Shown here: one piece after another, positions 53,778-64,000 of the stretch
How the letters are laid out: each line of letters opens with the position of its first letter
Numbering within the stretch: position 1 is the stretch's first letter
Assembly: GCF_963576545.1 (NCBI RefSeq)
Contig: NC_083638.1
Location: 26,112,090-26,176,089 of the forward strand
Length of the DNA stretch: 64,000 bases
Direction of reading: 5' to 3'
Origin: Limanda limanda
Lineage: Eukaryota; Chordata; Actinopteri; Pleuronectiformes; Pleuronectidae
Program-made: the position numbers and the translations under genes
Notes under the pieces: generated by a model
The model's input: only the letters and a program-made list of their open reading frames with translations
Told to the model about the DNA's origin: nothing
Databases searched by the model: none

Positions 53778-54457
53778 AGGGTGAATCCTTTAGATCTTAG
53801 CGGTGACCTTTAACAAGATAACAGCCAACATGTGTCTGTCTTTTTTAGCCTGGTCCGATGCTTCATAAATGATAGTCTGTGTGCAGAGAGATGTGAGACA
53901 GATGTCGGTACTTTGTAGTTCGGTAATGCCGATCATGGACAGACAGGGCATCAGGTGACCTGGACCTTCCGGTGAGAGATATATAAAGAGACAAGATGAA
54001 TTCTTATCACAGTGTTTGGACGTTTATAGCTCGAAAAATATAAAATGTTAAAATGTGGTTGACGCAGTAAAGTAGTTTGCATCGATTTATAGCATAAAAT
54101 GATTGATTCTGACAGTATCTGTTGTCAACAGCTGCTTTAGACTGTGGGACTCCTTCAGGTTATTTAATAAGCCATTTGAAGGCAGCAGGTGAGCATGAAG
54201 AAATAATTGGCCAATGAAGCTGATGGAGTCCAAAATTAGCAAATTGAGCGAAATGAAATAAAGAAACATTTACTAAAAAACAACAAATTAGGTACATATA
54301 AGATATGTTTTATAATAAGGGGAGTCACAGTTCAGTATCTGGATTTGTGATTGAGATGTTTCACAGGTTTTACTCAGGGCAGAGTAATGGATCCTGGTCC
54401 GTCTATGTTTCTCTGCCTAGGTCCACTTCTACAGATTCTACAAACTTCTCTCTTATT

Positions 54458-54460
<3 letters not shown>

Positions 54461-54540
<80 letters not shown>
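54461..54540 (+). repeat. (TC)40 microsatellite
   Basis: Eighty bases of uninterrupted TC, followed by a degenerate CT/GTCT tail to about 54563. A pure polypurine-polypyrimidine tract. Confidence 0.98.
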
Positions 54541-54545
<5 letters not shown>

Positions 54546-54835
54546 CTCTCTCTCTGTCTGTCTCCTTCTGCTGGCGCACCGCTCACACAGCTTGCTGAGG
54601 ATAAGGCCTCAGCTACAGTGCTGTGACAGCAGATGGCAACTGGCTCAAAAAAGGTTGGCACGTAATCGGGAAATGTGCTGCACCAAAGATGTCCCTTTTA
54701 ATTAAAAGATTTTGATCTGCGGTGAACTGCAGAATGTTTGAGAAAAAAAAAATGAGAGACAGCATGTGGTCTGAAATGCAGGGACATGATATGAAAGTAC
54801 AATAAAGAAATATACTGTATACTACAGTGTACGCT

Positions 54836-54847
54836 CCCCCCCCCCCC
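54836..54847 (+). repeat. C12 homopolymer
   Basis: Twelve consecutive C. Confidence 0.9.
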
Positions 54848-57242
54848 TTCATCTTATACTGAGAAGTCTAAAAGATAGGGACTCAGTCAGCCTGACAGCG
54901 AGAGGGAGAAGGTTAAGAACAAAATTCAAAGGAGGGAAAGTTGACAAAAAAATGAAAAAAATTTAAAAAGGAAATAAAAAAAGCGTTAGTCATCCGTCTT
55001 CTCCAACCACTAGTGACAATATGTCACATCGTCTGACTGTTCCAGCCCGGATCATATCCTGTGACGACTTCTTTGCACCTTTATTTGAAGTGTATGGCAC
55101 CACATCTTTATTTAACAAGCACTTAGAGAAGCTTGTCAGCACCAATGTAGTTACATTTGTCCCGAGGTTTCTTGGCAGCCACCAGAGACCTGTGTGCCCC
55201 TGACATTCCGGCTGGGTCGCAGACCTCTGGAGTCAGATGGACACAGGGTGAGGGCTGAGTTCTCCTCCGGAAGGCAGCGCGGCAGATGGATAACAATGTC
55301 GCCTCTGCAGGTTTTTTTGCTGCCGTTAGCTCGTGGCTGCGCTGTCTCAAGTCATTGAGCGGCATGCGCTTGGCTTTTAATGTGTTTGCACTTGTCTTGA
55401 TAAATTAAAGAAACAGTCCCAACTGCTGCTCCAGACATGCCACATAACATGGTGGATGTCAGGGTGAATCAACGGCCGATCCCATGCATCACCAAAGACA
55501 GACACTTGAGCTGACTGCCGTGTGTCGCGGGTGGGCTCTCCGAGTACCACTGTGTCGCTGCACCGAGGCACAGCTGCTCACATGTGGATTATTCTGTCAG
55601 CCCGAGACGTTCATTGATTTGACAGCAACAGATTTTTAGTGCAGCTTCTGTGGAGTTGTCTTCGGCTCCCTCTTGCATTTAACATGCTGAGTGGAGAGAG
55701 AGTAAAGTTCAGCGAGAGGTGCAGGAAGAGGACGTGATTATTACAAAGTGCTGCAGACCATGTTTTATTATCAATGACAACTTGAGTGCATCCACCATCA
55801 TACTGGGCTCGGTCTGTGATTGTATGTACAGAAGGATTAATATTTATCTCAGGTTTACCAGTTTAGTTCTTTTATACCGCCTCAGTCTCCAACTGTGTTT
55901 GCCAACTGGCATCTCTCTGCGTTACAAAGACAAATATGTTTGTGAATCTCCGTCTATCTTTGTGTCTATGTGACGCTGTTCTTGCAAAGTGCCTCGCCAA
56001 GAAGTACACAAATATAATTCAGCGTACTGTTTGTTTTTCAAATATCTGAACAACTGCCATGCCCATTTTTAAACAGATTCTAGTATACACAAATACATCC
56101 TCTACATTTCTAGCTGCATTTCTGACAGTGTTTTGAAGTTACATATGTTAACATTTGGAATTGAAGAGTGGTGTCAGAGTCCAGCGGATCTACACACTTT
56201 AGCAACAAAATAGGGCAGTTGTCAGCACCTTCCACAAGGACCATCGCTGTGTGAGCATTTTCTGCTCTGGCAACCCTGTGATTAAGATGGGACTATGTTT
56301 AGGCAACATGGTTAAGGTCGGATCACCTTCATGGTTAAAAGGAAAGCAATACTTTCTGGAGGACATGTTTGTTTTTTTTGCAAGGCATTACAATAGAGCT
56401 CGTTCATCACAACAACAAAAAAAATGTCCATGTTTTGTTTCCTCTTTGACCAGCTCGTTTTTTACAAGGACTCAATGTGCACAAGCTGCTACATTAATGG
56501 GTTTATTTCAGGTAATGTTTGTATTTGTTTGCTTTCATTCACTTATGAAAGTCGGCATGACTTTGATGCTGCAGTAAGAGACTGACCATTTAGAAAGGGC
56601 TCATACGAATTTGATGTTTGCTCATGTTTTAAGCTTCGATACATATTCAGACATCTCTGTTTGAATTAGTACTAGAACTCAACTTATAATTTAATTAAAC
56701 ATTTTGCCTCAGGAATATTAAATACAGTATCTTCAGTATGACCTCTTCCTCCAGTGAAATTTTTTATTAAAAATCTTGTGAAATATTGTTACGCAGTCAC
56801 ACAAACGTCTTAACCTGCGAGAAGCATCAGATCCAACTACTCCGCTCGTGAGTTTAAACTTTAACGAAGCATCAAATTTTATGAGCTCATCAATTGTGCA
56901 AATAAGGACAGTTAAAACGTAATGCAGTACAAATAAAATAAATATCTCTGAAAACTAATTTTACTGTAGGCGTCACGAGAAACGTTACAGTAAATATGAT
57001 ACGTAACAAAAACCACACAGAGCTGTGTTTTTCATGGCAATGTATATAATAAGCAGCAGCTGTGCTTTATGAGCTTTGCATGAATACATAAACTACTGCA
57101 TAAACCAAATGCCGACAGAACATGATGCAGACAGATCTTTAAGCTCAACAGAAGATCATCTGTCTTGCAGGATACGATTCTTGACTCGACTCCTGTTAGA
57201 TCTTGTTTTAACACATCCACACCCAAGCATCGTGTTTTCAGG

Positions 57243-57545
57243 TTGTCCATCCGTCCGTCCCGATCTCATGAGCGTGTTATACCAGTAACCTCCAGGGAGC
57301 TTTTTAGATTTGGCGCGGCCTCGGTCTTAATGGCTAAGTAGATTTTGTTGGTCAATGTCACTGTGACCGCATGAAACTCATTTGTTGGTCATAACTCAAG
57401 AATTCCCACCTGATCCAAAAGCTCAAGGGTCAAATTCTCAGTGACATGATAATGTTTTATAAAAAACACTTTTCTGAGCATTATTCCAACATCTTGGTTC
57501 AGAAACACAAAGGGAGATTTTTACATATTGTCCAAGTTTATAAAT
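57243..57545 (+). repeat. Interspersed fish repeat ('gtcaatgtcactgtgaccgc' type)
   Basis: The segment contains, in order, 'ccatccgtccgtcccg', 'cctccagggagctttttaga', 'tttggcgcggcctcggtctt', 'gttggtcaatgtcactgtga', 'ttggtcataactcaagaatt' and 'cagtgacatgataatgtttt'. This order (catgagc...ttttcaaatttggc...GGTCAAAGGTCAAGGTCACTGTGACC...GCCATAACTCAAGAATTC) is that of a well-known fish repeat. The edges are approximate. Confidence 0.65.
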
Positions 57546-58692
57546 AAGTACGGATGGATAAGAATAAACTCACCTTAGCCCTTTGGTAAAACCAGATATT
57601 TGATGTAACCAGGCACATGTTGCTTTTAAACAGATTGTAATCTGATTTACATGGCGACAGATAACTCCTATTGCCATTGACACTAACGGCTGTGGAATTG
57701 AGTAGGGACACTGGGACAGCAATGCGATCTTACATCCATGTCCAATCAGTACGAAGCAATGAAACCTGTCACAATAATTATGACAGGACCATTGAGATGG
57801 ATTTGTTGGGCGACAGCCTCACTGTCCCAAAAGTGTTCCCCTTGATTGGCCTTGGCAACTTGCAAAGTCATTGTCATTTTTCACAACTTCATTACTTGGT
57901 GACATGAAGCAATTTCCAGCGTCTCTGCTCTTCCCACTCTGTTACCCCTAAAGGGAGTTCACGCCATATGTGCATGACAACACCCTGTTGGAGAGACAAG
58001 GTGATGCCTCCTCAGAGGAGCTCTCAGACATATCGCTCATTATAAAAGTGAGCCTTATCATTTTATTGTTATGAATCCGTTATCTTGGATCTGTTGGATT
58101 GCTGCTGTTGGATTCAGGTGAGGATAACGGCTCCAGACTGTGGCCTTTACGGGATAAATTTAGAAATGGCTCGCTTTATTATTGCTCAGGCTTATTAATC
58201 CTCAATAAAGTTAATGCTCACATCAGGAGTCTGGCTGACACCTTCAAGCTGCTCTTTCAAAGCAGCAGGATAATGAGTGGGCCGCTGCTTATGTCTCACC
58301 CTGATCTTGTTCCTCAAGGTACATCCACTCAGGGACTGTATTTAAGTAAAATTGCTTATTCGACAATTTGAAAATATATCACAAACATCAGTTTGACATT
58401 TAAAACTTTTCAGTTTGGGAAACATCTCGTTCTATATTCTCAACTGTGTTTAAAGTATGGCTACACTACAGAGGGAGATGTTTTACTTGTGACTGGGCTA
58501 CAATTATTTAAGACGTAACTCTGCAGATTAGGAATTTACATTCCAGACATTTTAACATTCACATCAGTAGCTTCACCAAAACAAACTAGTAAAAAAATGC
58601 TTAAGCATAACAAGATTGGTAGTTATAACCAAACAGTTTAATATGCTTTCATATTTATTTGTACATTATGAGTACTTACTTTTAATACTTCT

Positions 58693-58719
58693 AGTACTTT
58701 TAGTACTTTTAGTACTTTC
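58693..58719 (+). repeat. 9-bp tandem repeat, 3 copies
   Basis: The unit AGTACTTTT is repeated three times, the last copy incomplete by one base. Confidence 0.8.
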
Positions 58720-61700
58720 TGCGATCAATACTTCACACATTTGGATCATTCAGTTCTTGAGACAGTACTTACCAATAGAATGGCCGCTCGCCGGCTTCAC
58801 CTCAATAGAGCCTTTTAAGATTTAATGTTTCATCGACCAGGATGTTCATTTGGTGCTTTTAATCTGGTGTCTAGTACTTCGCCTGAAAATAGCGATGCCT
58901 ATTCAATCATGATATTATCGTGGCAACATAATTAACCAAATAAATAGGTTCATTCATTTCTCCTGTTCAAACAGACATATTTCGACCTGCCACATTGACA
59001 ACACTCTGACGTCAGAATCATGCCTGTTCACAAACCAATCCAATTAAAATATTTCATACAAAAGTCTTTTGTCCACTCTCTAAATTACTGTGAAACCAAA
59101 TCTAACCAGATCAGATGTAACTAATGCAGCAATGACATGAACCTTGTTTATTTTTTTGGGTCAGACTTTGGTGTTAAAACGACCAGAGTTACTCTTACAT
59201 ATATTCAGACACAATCAACACGCTCTCCATGCAGCACTTAGACCTCAGACGAGGAAGTTAGTGTTTTATTTTCACTCTGTCTCTGAGACGTCTCTCTCAC
59301 CACTCCAGCGCTCGCCCTGCTGTGAGATATCCCATCCACTCAGCTGTAAATAACTTCTAACAAGATTATCAGATTATCCTTCACCCAGGGCCACTCTGCA
59401 ACTGCTGGGCACAGTCACTGCAATAATGTAAAGATCTCTGTAAGATAATTAGTTGGCACCATTTTATTACACATTCTCCAAAGGCTTGCAAACCTCAAGG
59501 GCAGCGGGAAACACTTTTGCTTCTTGCAGTGGAAATGTATATTACTTTAATTGCCACTAAAAAGCCACATTGGATAGGAAGAGTGTGGTTGGTTCAGGTC
59601 TATAGTCAAGAAAAATCTCCCCGTGTTTTCTTTCTTGTCCGTTAAATTGGCTGTCTAGAAACTGGGCCAAGTTTAATTGAATTGACAGAAACAGATTAAT
59701 CCGGGAACTTTTTTAAATTATTTAATATTCTCATGAATAAATGCTGCTCTTTATTGGAAGAGTTGGGAGTAGAAGTATGATGGGTATTAAACTGTAGAGA
59801 AGATTAACTGTGTTTTGCTGATGTGAAGTAGATGATACCTTATACAACATTTTCATGTGATGCTGGCGTTAATCATACCAAAGCTGTGCAACAGTAAATT
59901 TATCTAACGAGTGTATTCCATAGTCAGACTGGTTTTTTTTTTATGATTGCAGTTTAAGCTGGATTCAGTGTCCATAGCGACCGGGCCGGGGTCGAGCCAA
60001 CCCAGAAAAACAAAAGACACAAACTCTTTTGTCTGTCACCACAGCAATATATTTATATGCAAATCAGCTGGTGAAATAAAATGATTCAAATAGCGTGATA
60101 GAAAAAATGTTGTATTTAATCTGTGGGGTATGAGACGAGGAAGAGGGAGGAAGGGAGATTGCTGGAGATGCATGCGGAATGAGAGTGGAACTCCAAGTCT
60201 CATCTAAAACCTGTCTCCTCCCTGTCTCAGTTACAGTGGATGGATGAATTGCATACAGCAGTCGCATTTAACTCATGGATTTACACGTGTGATGTCGATT
60301 ATGTCTGTGCAGAGAGAAAGGTTGACTCGACTGAGATCTAAAGGTTAAAGCCACATGTGAGATATATCTACAACACAAGCCGGTTCAATATATTAATGAA
60401 AAGAAGGTCGGATTTGAAGTTGGGTTGTTTCTAATGTACCTACAAATATATATCATTATAAAAATCTTTGAATGTGTAATTGCAAGTGAAATATCTTCTC
60501 TCTCTCCAAAGCAAACACTGTGATTGGCGTATACTCGCTTCTTTGTCCAAATGCGGTTATCGCACCTGCCCGTTCCTTCTGTTTGTCCGCGAGTGTCTTG
60601 TCCGGCTTTCTCTCCGTCTGTTTCATCTGTATCCATCTCTCTTCCTCCTTGGTGTTTGTTTCCCTGCGCCTGGCAGCGTCTTTGGCTTCCCCCCCTTCGC
60701 CTGCTGCATCTCTGTTTGCTCTTGGTTTTCTCTTTTTGTACTCGATCCAGCTCCGGCAGTCGTACGGGACAATGTAGGAATGAAATGTCAGTTAATGCAC
60801 AGCAACACTTTAAGTAAAGCTCTTAAGCAATCATTAGCGGAGCATAAGTATTTACTAAAGGGTTTGCAACACAATGTAAAGTAACTGTGAGCAGATGTGT
60901 TTGTTATAGTACACTCAGCTGGTGTAAGGAATGACAGTATAATATATATTTAATCATATAAAATGCATACTTCATAAGATAAGTCATATTTACTGATGGA
61001 TATTGTGCATTAATAAATCAGTTCCTGTTCTTGCTCTACCCATTTCCAACATGATGTCACAGCATCCTGACTGTGAAATGTGTCCAATCAAATGAACCAG
61101 AATGTATGATAACTCCACTTGCAGACGGATGTAAACAATTTAGTAGAACACGCACCAGCAGACGACATGCAGCGACGGAATTGACAGCTAGCAACCTACT
61201 TTAATGGTGTTCTTACACGACATTGCGTGATGTCAGTGGCAGATTGCTAATGTCAACGATTGTTTATTTGATCCTTGTTGCCGGCTGCCAAGAGGCAGTG
61301 TGGGCAAATACACTGATATCGTGCATCTACGTCTTTCCTCTCGCTTCCTCGCCCTTATTTGCCGTTTCATCCCTTTCCCTCTCTCTCTCTCACTCGCTTG
61401 CTCTCCCTGTCACTGACACACACACAGATGGTGTGGTCATTGTACTAAAAAAAATCAAAGACAACCTTCATTGTATTCATGCTGTATGTGGTGACCTAGC
61501 ACAGCCTCTGATGTTGCCATGGAGCTACAAACGTGCGCCGGCGTTTTCTTTAATTGTCTTTTTCCTTTTTTTCTCAGTATCCTCCCACTTTAGCTTCAGC
61601 AGCAGGTATATCACTGGGCTTTGGGCTTTTTGTCTCCAGCAGCTTTAAGACAAAATTACAAAATTAATATGAATGATAATAATGCATTTCATCTCATGTC

Positions 61701-62516
61701 TGCCCTGAAAGAGAGATCCCTCCTTTAAAAGTCTACAATTATAATGATAAATGCTGATAATGAGCTTTAAAGCACCTGATAACAGAACTTCTGCATCTAC
61801 TGGGGTCTTAAAAATCTTTGAATTAAATGGATGGTGACTCCTAAACCTACTCGTCTGGTAGGCCAGTACTACCCAGTATGTTTGGGTCCTCTGTGTTGAT
61901 AACAGTCCAATCTGTTGCACGAAAGAATATTTCATTGCCATTTCTCCCCAAAAAATGGATTTTTCTTTTTTTTTCAAGACATGTAGCTTTGTGAAAGGCG
62001 TCCTTCAGTTGGCTGCTCCTTCCAACATACCACTAACCAATCTGCCAACCTTGAACAGGCAGACACTCGGGCTGTCTCAAGAGTGCAGGTCGGACAAACT
62101 CGAAAGTCAAGCATGAACAAAGAGGCTGACAGGCCAATTATCAGATGTAACTTCGCTCTGCATCCAGACGCCAGAGTCCTGTTGCTTTCATTCAAGCTGG
62201 TACAATGACAACAATAGGCCCAGCTTTCACAGGAAATCAATGTGGACAGAGTTGTAAAACTCAACTTGTCAAACGGTTTCATCCGGTTGGTTTTCAGATT
62301 TCAAGCTCCGGAATATGCAATGTGGAGATGTTTGTCAGATGTTGACTTTTACCCCCCTGAAGTGTGTAATGGGAGGTACACTCCTTAAACAGTGGTTGTT
62401 TTAGAAACCTCATGTTAAGCTGATGTTGAATAAAACTCTGACAGTATTGCTTGTGTGTTGCAACATCATTTTGTTTCATCCAACCTCCTCTCTCCAATCA
62501 TCTCTTTGTTTCTTAG

Positions 62517-62682
62517 GTGAATGTCGCTGCTGCATGTGTCAAAGCCTTGACCAAGATGCTGTACTGTCCCTACTGCCGCGGCTTGCCCGGGCTGAAACCC
62601 TGTCACAACTACTGTCACAACGTTATGAGGGGCTGTCTGGCCAACCAGGCCGACCTCGATCCTGAATGGAACGTCTTTATCG
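62517..62682 (+). CDS. gpc6: glypican-6, exon 4 (internal coding exon)
   Basis: This 166-bp exon (55 codons plus one base) has acceptor TTTCTTAG at 62509-62516 and donor GTAAGA at 62683; it enters in phase 0 and leaves in phase 1. It reads [20 protein letters not shown], then [20 protein letters not shown], then [15 protein letters not shown] with a split Asp codon expected next. It matches roughly residues 238-293 of human GPC6. It carries six cysteines in the spacing C-x9-C-x2-C-x8-C-x3-C-x6-C conserved in glypicans, where they form disulfides of the N-terminal cysteine-rich domain. CPYCRGLP and [12 protein letters not shown] are GPC6-like. The first residues ([10 protein letters not shown] against SPTPGCIRAL in human) are the most divergent part. 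Confidence 0.96.
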
Positions 62683-64000
62683 GTAAGAAAAAACACATAG
62701 ATTCTGATTCAAATCGAGTTCTATTGCTCCCATTTCTCATTTACCTTTTGAAATCTTTCGAGGTCTCTCTGTATGCCTTTGAGCACACTTGCACTTCGAA
62801 GTCTGCATGTTACTTTTCCGAGTGTCTTTGAATAGTCTCTGTGGGAATTCAGGATGTGCTGTGTTAGATTCAGCTTTAGAGGATTTACAGAGACAAAACT
62901 GAAATCTTATTTGTGCAACCGTTCCCTCTTTTTTATTCCGACTGAAACGTTGTTTGCTCTTGCTGGCGCCCTGGCATAGCGCTTAAAGCTTTGGTCCCTG
63001 CTGTTCGGGATTGATAAAGGAGAGCAGATCCTAGGCAAACACATTTTCTATAGTGTTTCCAGCTGAGCTCAGTGAGTAATATAGCACTTCAGTTAGGCTG
63101 TAAGTAGCTGGCTGCTGTAAGCCCTCCTGTTAAATGGATACAGAGGAGGCACATAGAGTGTTCCCTCTGGATCTTTTGTAGGCCAATGCTTTATTTCTTA
63201 TGTACCCCAATCCCATCCTCCCACCCATGCTAACAGTTTTTTTTTTTTATAAATAGGGCGACAGATTTTTTTTTTTTGAAGAGACATCCCTGAAGACCGT
63301 GTGTCAAGTGAACTACACTTCTTAGCTCTCGTGACAGGCCCGTCGTTCGAGAAACCATCAGATGACGTAGCGCTCGTTCTCTCCCATGACATTTCTGAAG
63401 TCTCAGATCAACACAGGCCCCCATGCGCTGAATGAAATGTCTCACAGCTTTATGGCATGTGTTAAAAAGTTAGTGTCTTGTTCGGTTGTGAAGAGGCAAA
63501 TCTATTGTCGCGGAGGGATGCCGTGCTTGACAGTAATGGGAAAAGCTGTTGTTGTAGCATACTGATGAATCTGGTTAGACAAAAACACCCTTGAGGTGTT
63601 GAAAAAGTGGATTTTTTAATTTTGAACCAGTTTTTGTGCAGATGTTCATTTTTGCTCCGGCTTTGTAAAGACAGTGTTGTTAAGGGTATAATTAGAAATG
63701 TAGAACCCAGGGGATGTTTATTTTCACCATGAAAGACAAATCTTTGATGTCTACTGACATTTTGTATTCATTATCTGTTGCTAAAGAACTTCGATTTGCT
63801 TACCATGCAGCCCGCGAGAAATATTGATTCGCCTTTCAGAGACAACTTCTAAATGTATCACAGGTCAGTTCTCACCAGTGGAGCACATCTTTGCATTATA
63901 GAAATTTATGGATTGAGCCCTTGCACGGTCTGTCACTGTCATCCCTTCAAATCATCACTTATTAGAGAAGGTTACATTAGAGACACGACCTTCAATTTTT
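62683..64000 (+). other. gpc6: gpc6 intron 4 (5' part, partial)
   Basis: The intron starts with donor GTAAGA and runs off the window. It contains two T tracts near 63235-63278 and otherwise AT-rich sequence with no recognised gene or repeat. The next coding exon is expected downstream of the window. Confidence 0.93.

Larger units (their letters stand above)
48438..62516 (+). other. gpc6: gpc6 intron 3 (complete, about 14.1 kb)
   Basis: The intron runs from donor GTGAGC at 48438 to acceptor TTTCTTAG ending at 62516 and is phase 0. If retained, the exon 3 frame stays open for 46 more codons, to a stop at 48576-48578. Contents recognised: microsatellites near 53432-53777 and 54461-54540, a C12 run at 54836-54847, and one interspersed repeat at 57243-57545. 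The rest (48580-53400, 54850-57240, 57550-62510) is AT-rich sequence with no gene I can recognise. Confidence 0.95.

Noticed and set aside
54305..54661. Leu-Ser and Arg-Glu repeat frames
   Set aside because: Produced by the (TC)40 tract on both strands.
61223..61648. 141-codon plus-strand frame with hydrophobic stretches
   Set aside because: Built largely from pyrimidine-rich simple sequence (Ser-Leu runs), with no family resemblance.

Overview
The window reads as intronic vertebrate DNA, almost certainly from a ray-finned (teleost) fish. It is AT-rich, with canonical GT-AG introns, long microsatellites and remnants of repeat families that are common in teleost genomes (Tc1-like, hAT-like, L2-type tails, an L1-like LINE, short interspersed repeats). 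There are no bacterial-style operons, no recognisable RNA genes and no CRISPR array.

One gene is supported: a plus-strand orthologue of glypican-6 (gpc6), a GPI-anchored heparan sulfate proteoglycan core protein. Three consecutive internal exons are present: exon 2 at 13202-13360, exon 3 at 48046-48437 and exon 4 at 62517-62682 (numbered by the vertebrate GPC6 layout). Their phases chain correctly (1-1, 1-0, 0-1). Joined, they encode the conserved N-terminal globular cysteine-rich domain and contain 10 cysteines that line up with GPC4/GPC6 family members. The signal-peptide exon must lie upstream of the window. The remaining exons, including the heparan sulfate attachment region and GPI signal, must lie downstream.

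Layout: 1-13201 is intron 1 (partial), with a Tc1-like transposase remnant at 1583-2325, a short-repeat copy at 4721-5075 and smaller repeat fragments. 13361-48045 is intron 2 (about 34.7 kb) and holds most of the mobile DNA: two L2-type tails, a 17-bp minisatellite, a roughly 247-bp ATCT array, a TIR-bearing MITE-like element at 31998-32415, a 1081-bp hAT-like element at 35273-36353 with a solo LTR nested inside it, and an L1-like fragment at 42740-43460 bounded by a 19-bp direct repeat. 48438-62516 is intron 3 (about 14.1 kb), with several microsatellites and one interspersed repeat. 62683-64000 is the start of intron 4.

I found no previously undescribed gene system. The most informative items are the nested LTR-in-hAT structure, the MITE-like family present twice, the LINE insertion with its target-site duplication, and an in-frame hydrophobic extension that would be read if intron 3 were retained. 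Family assignments of repeats come from my own recognition and have not been checked against a repeat library.
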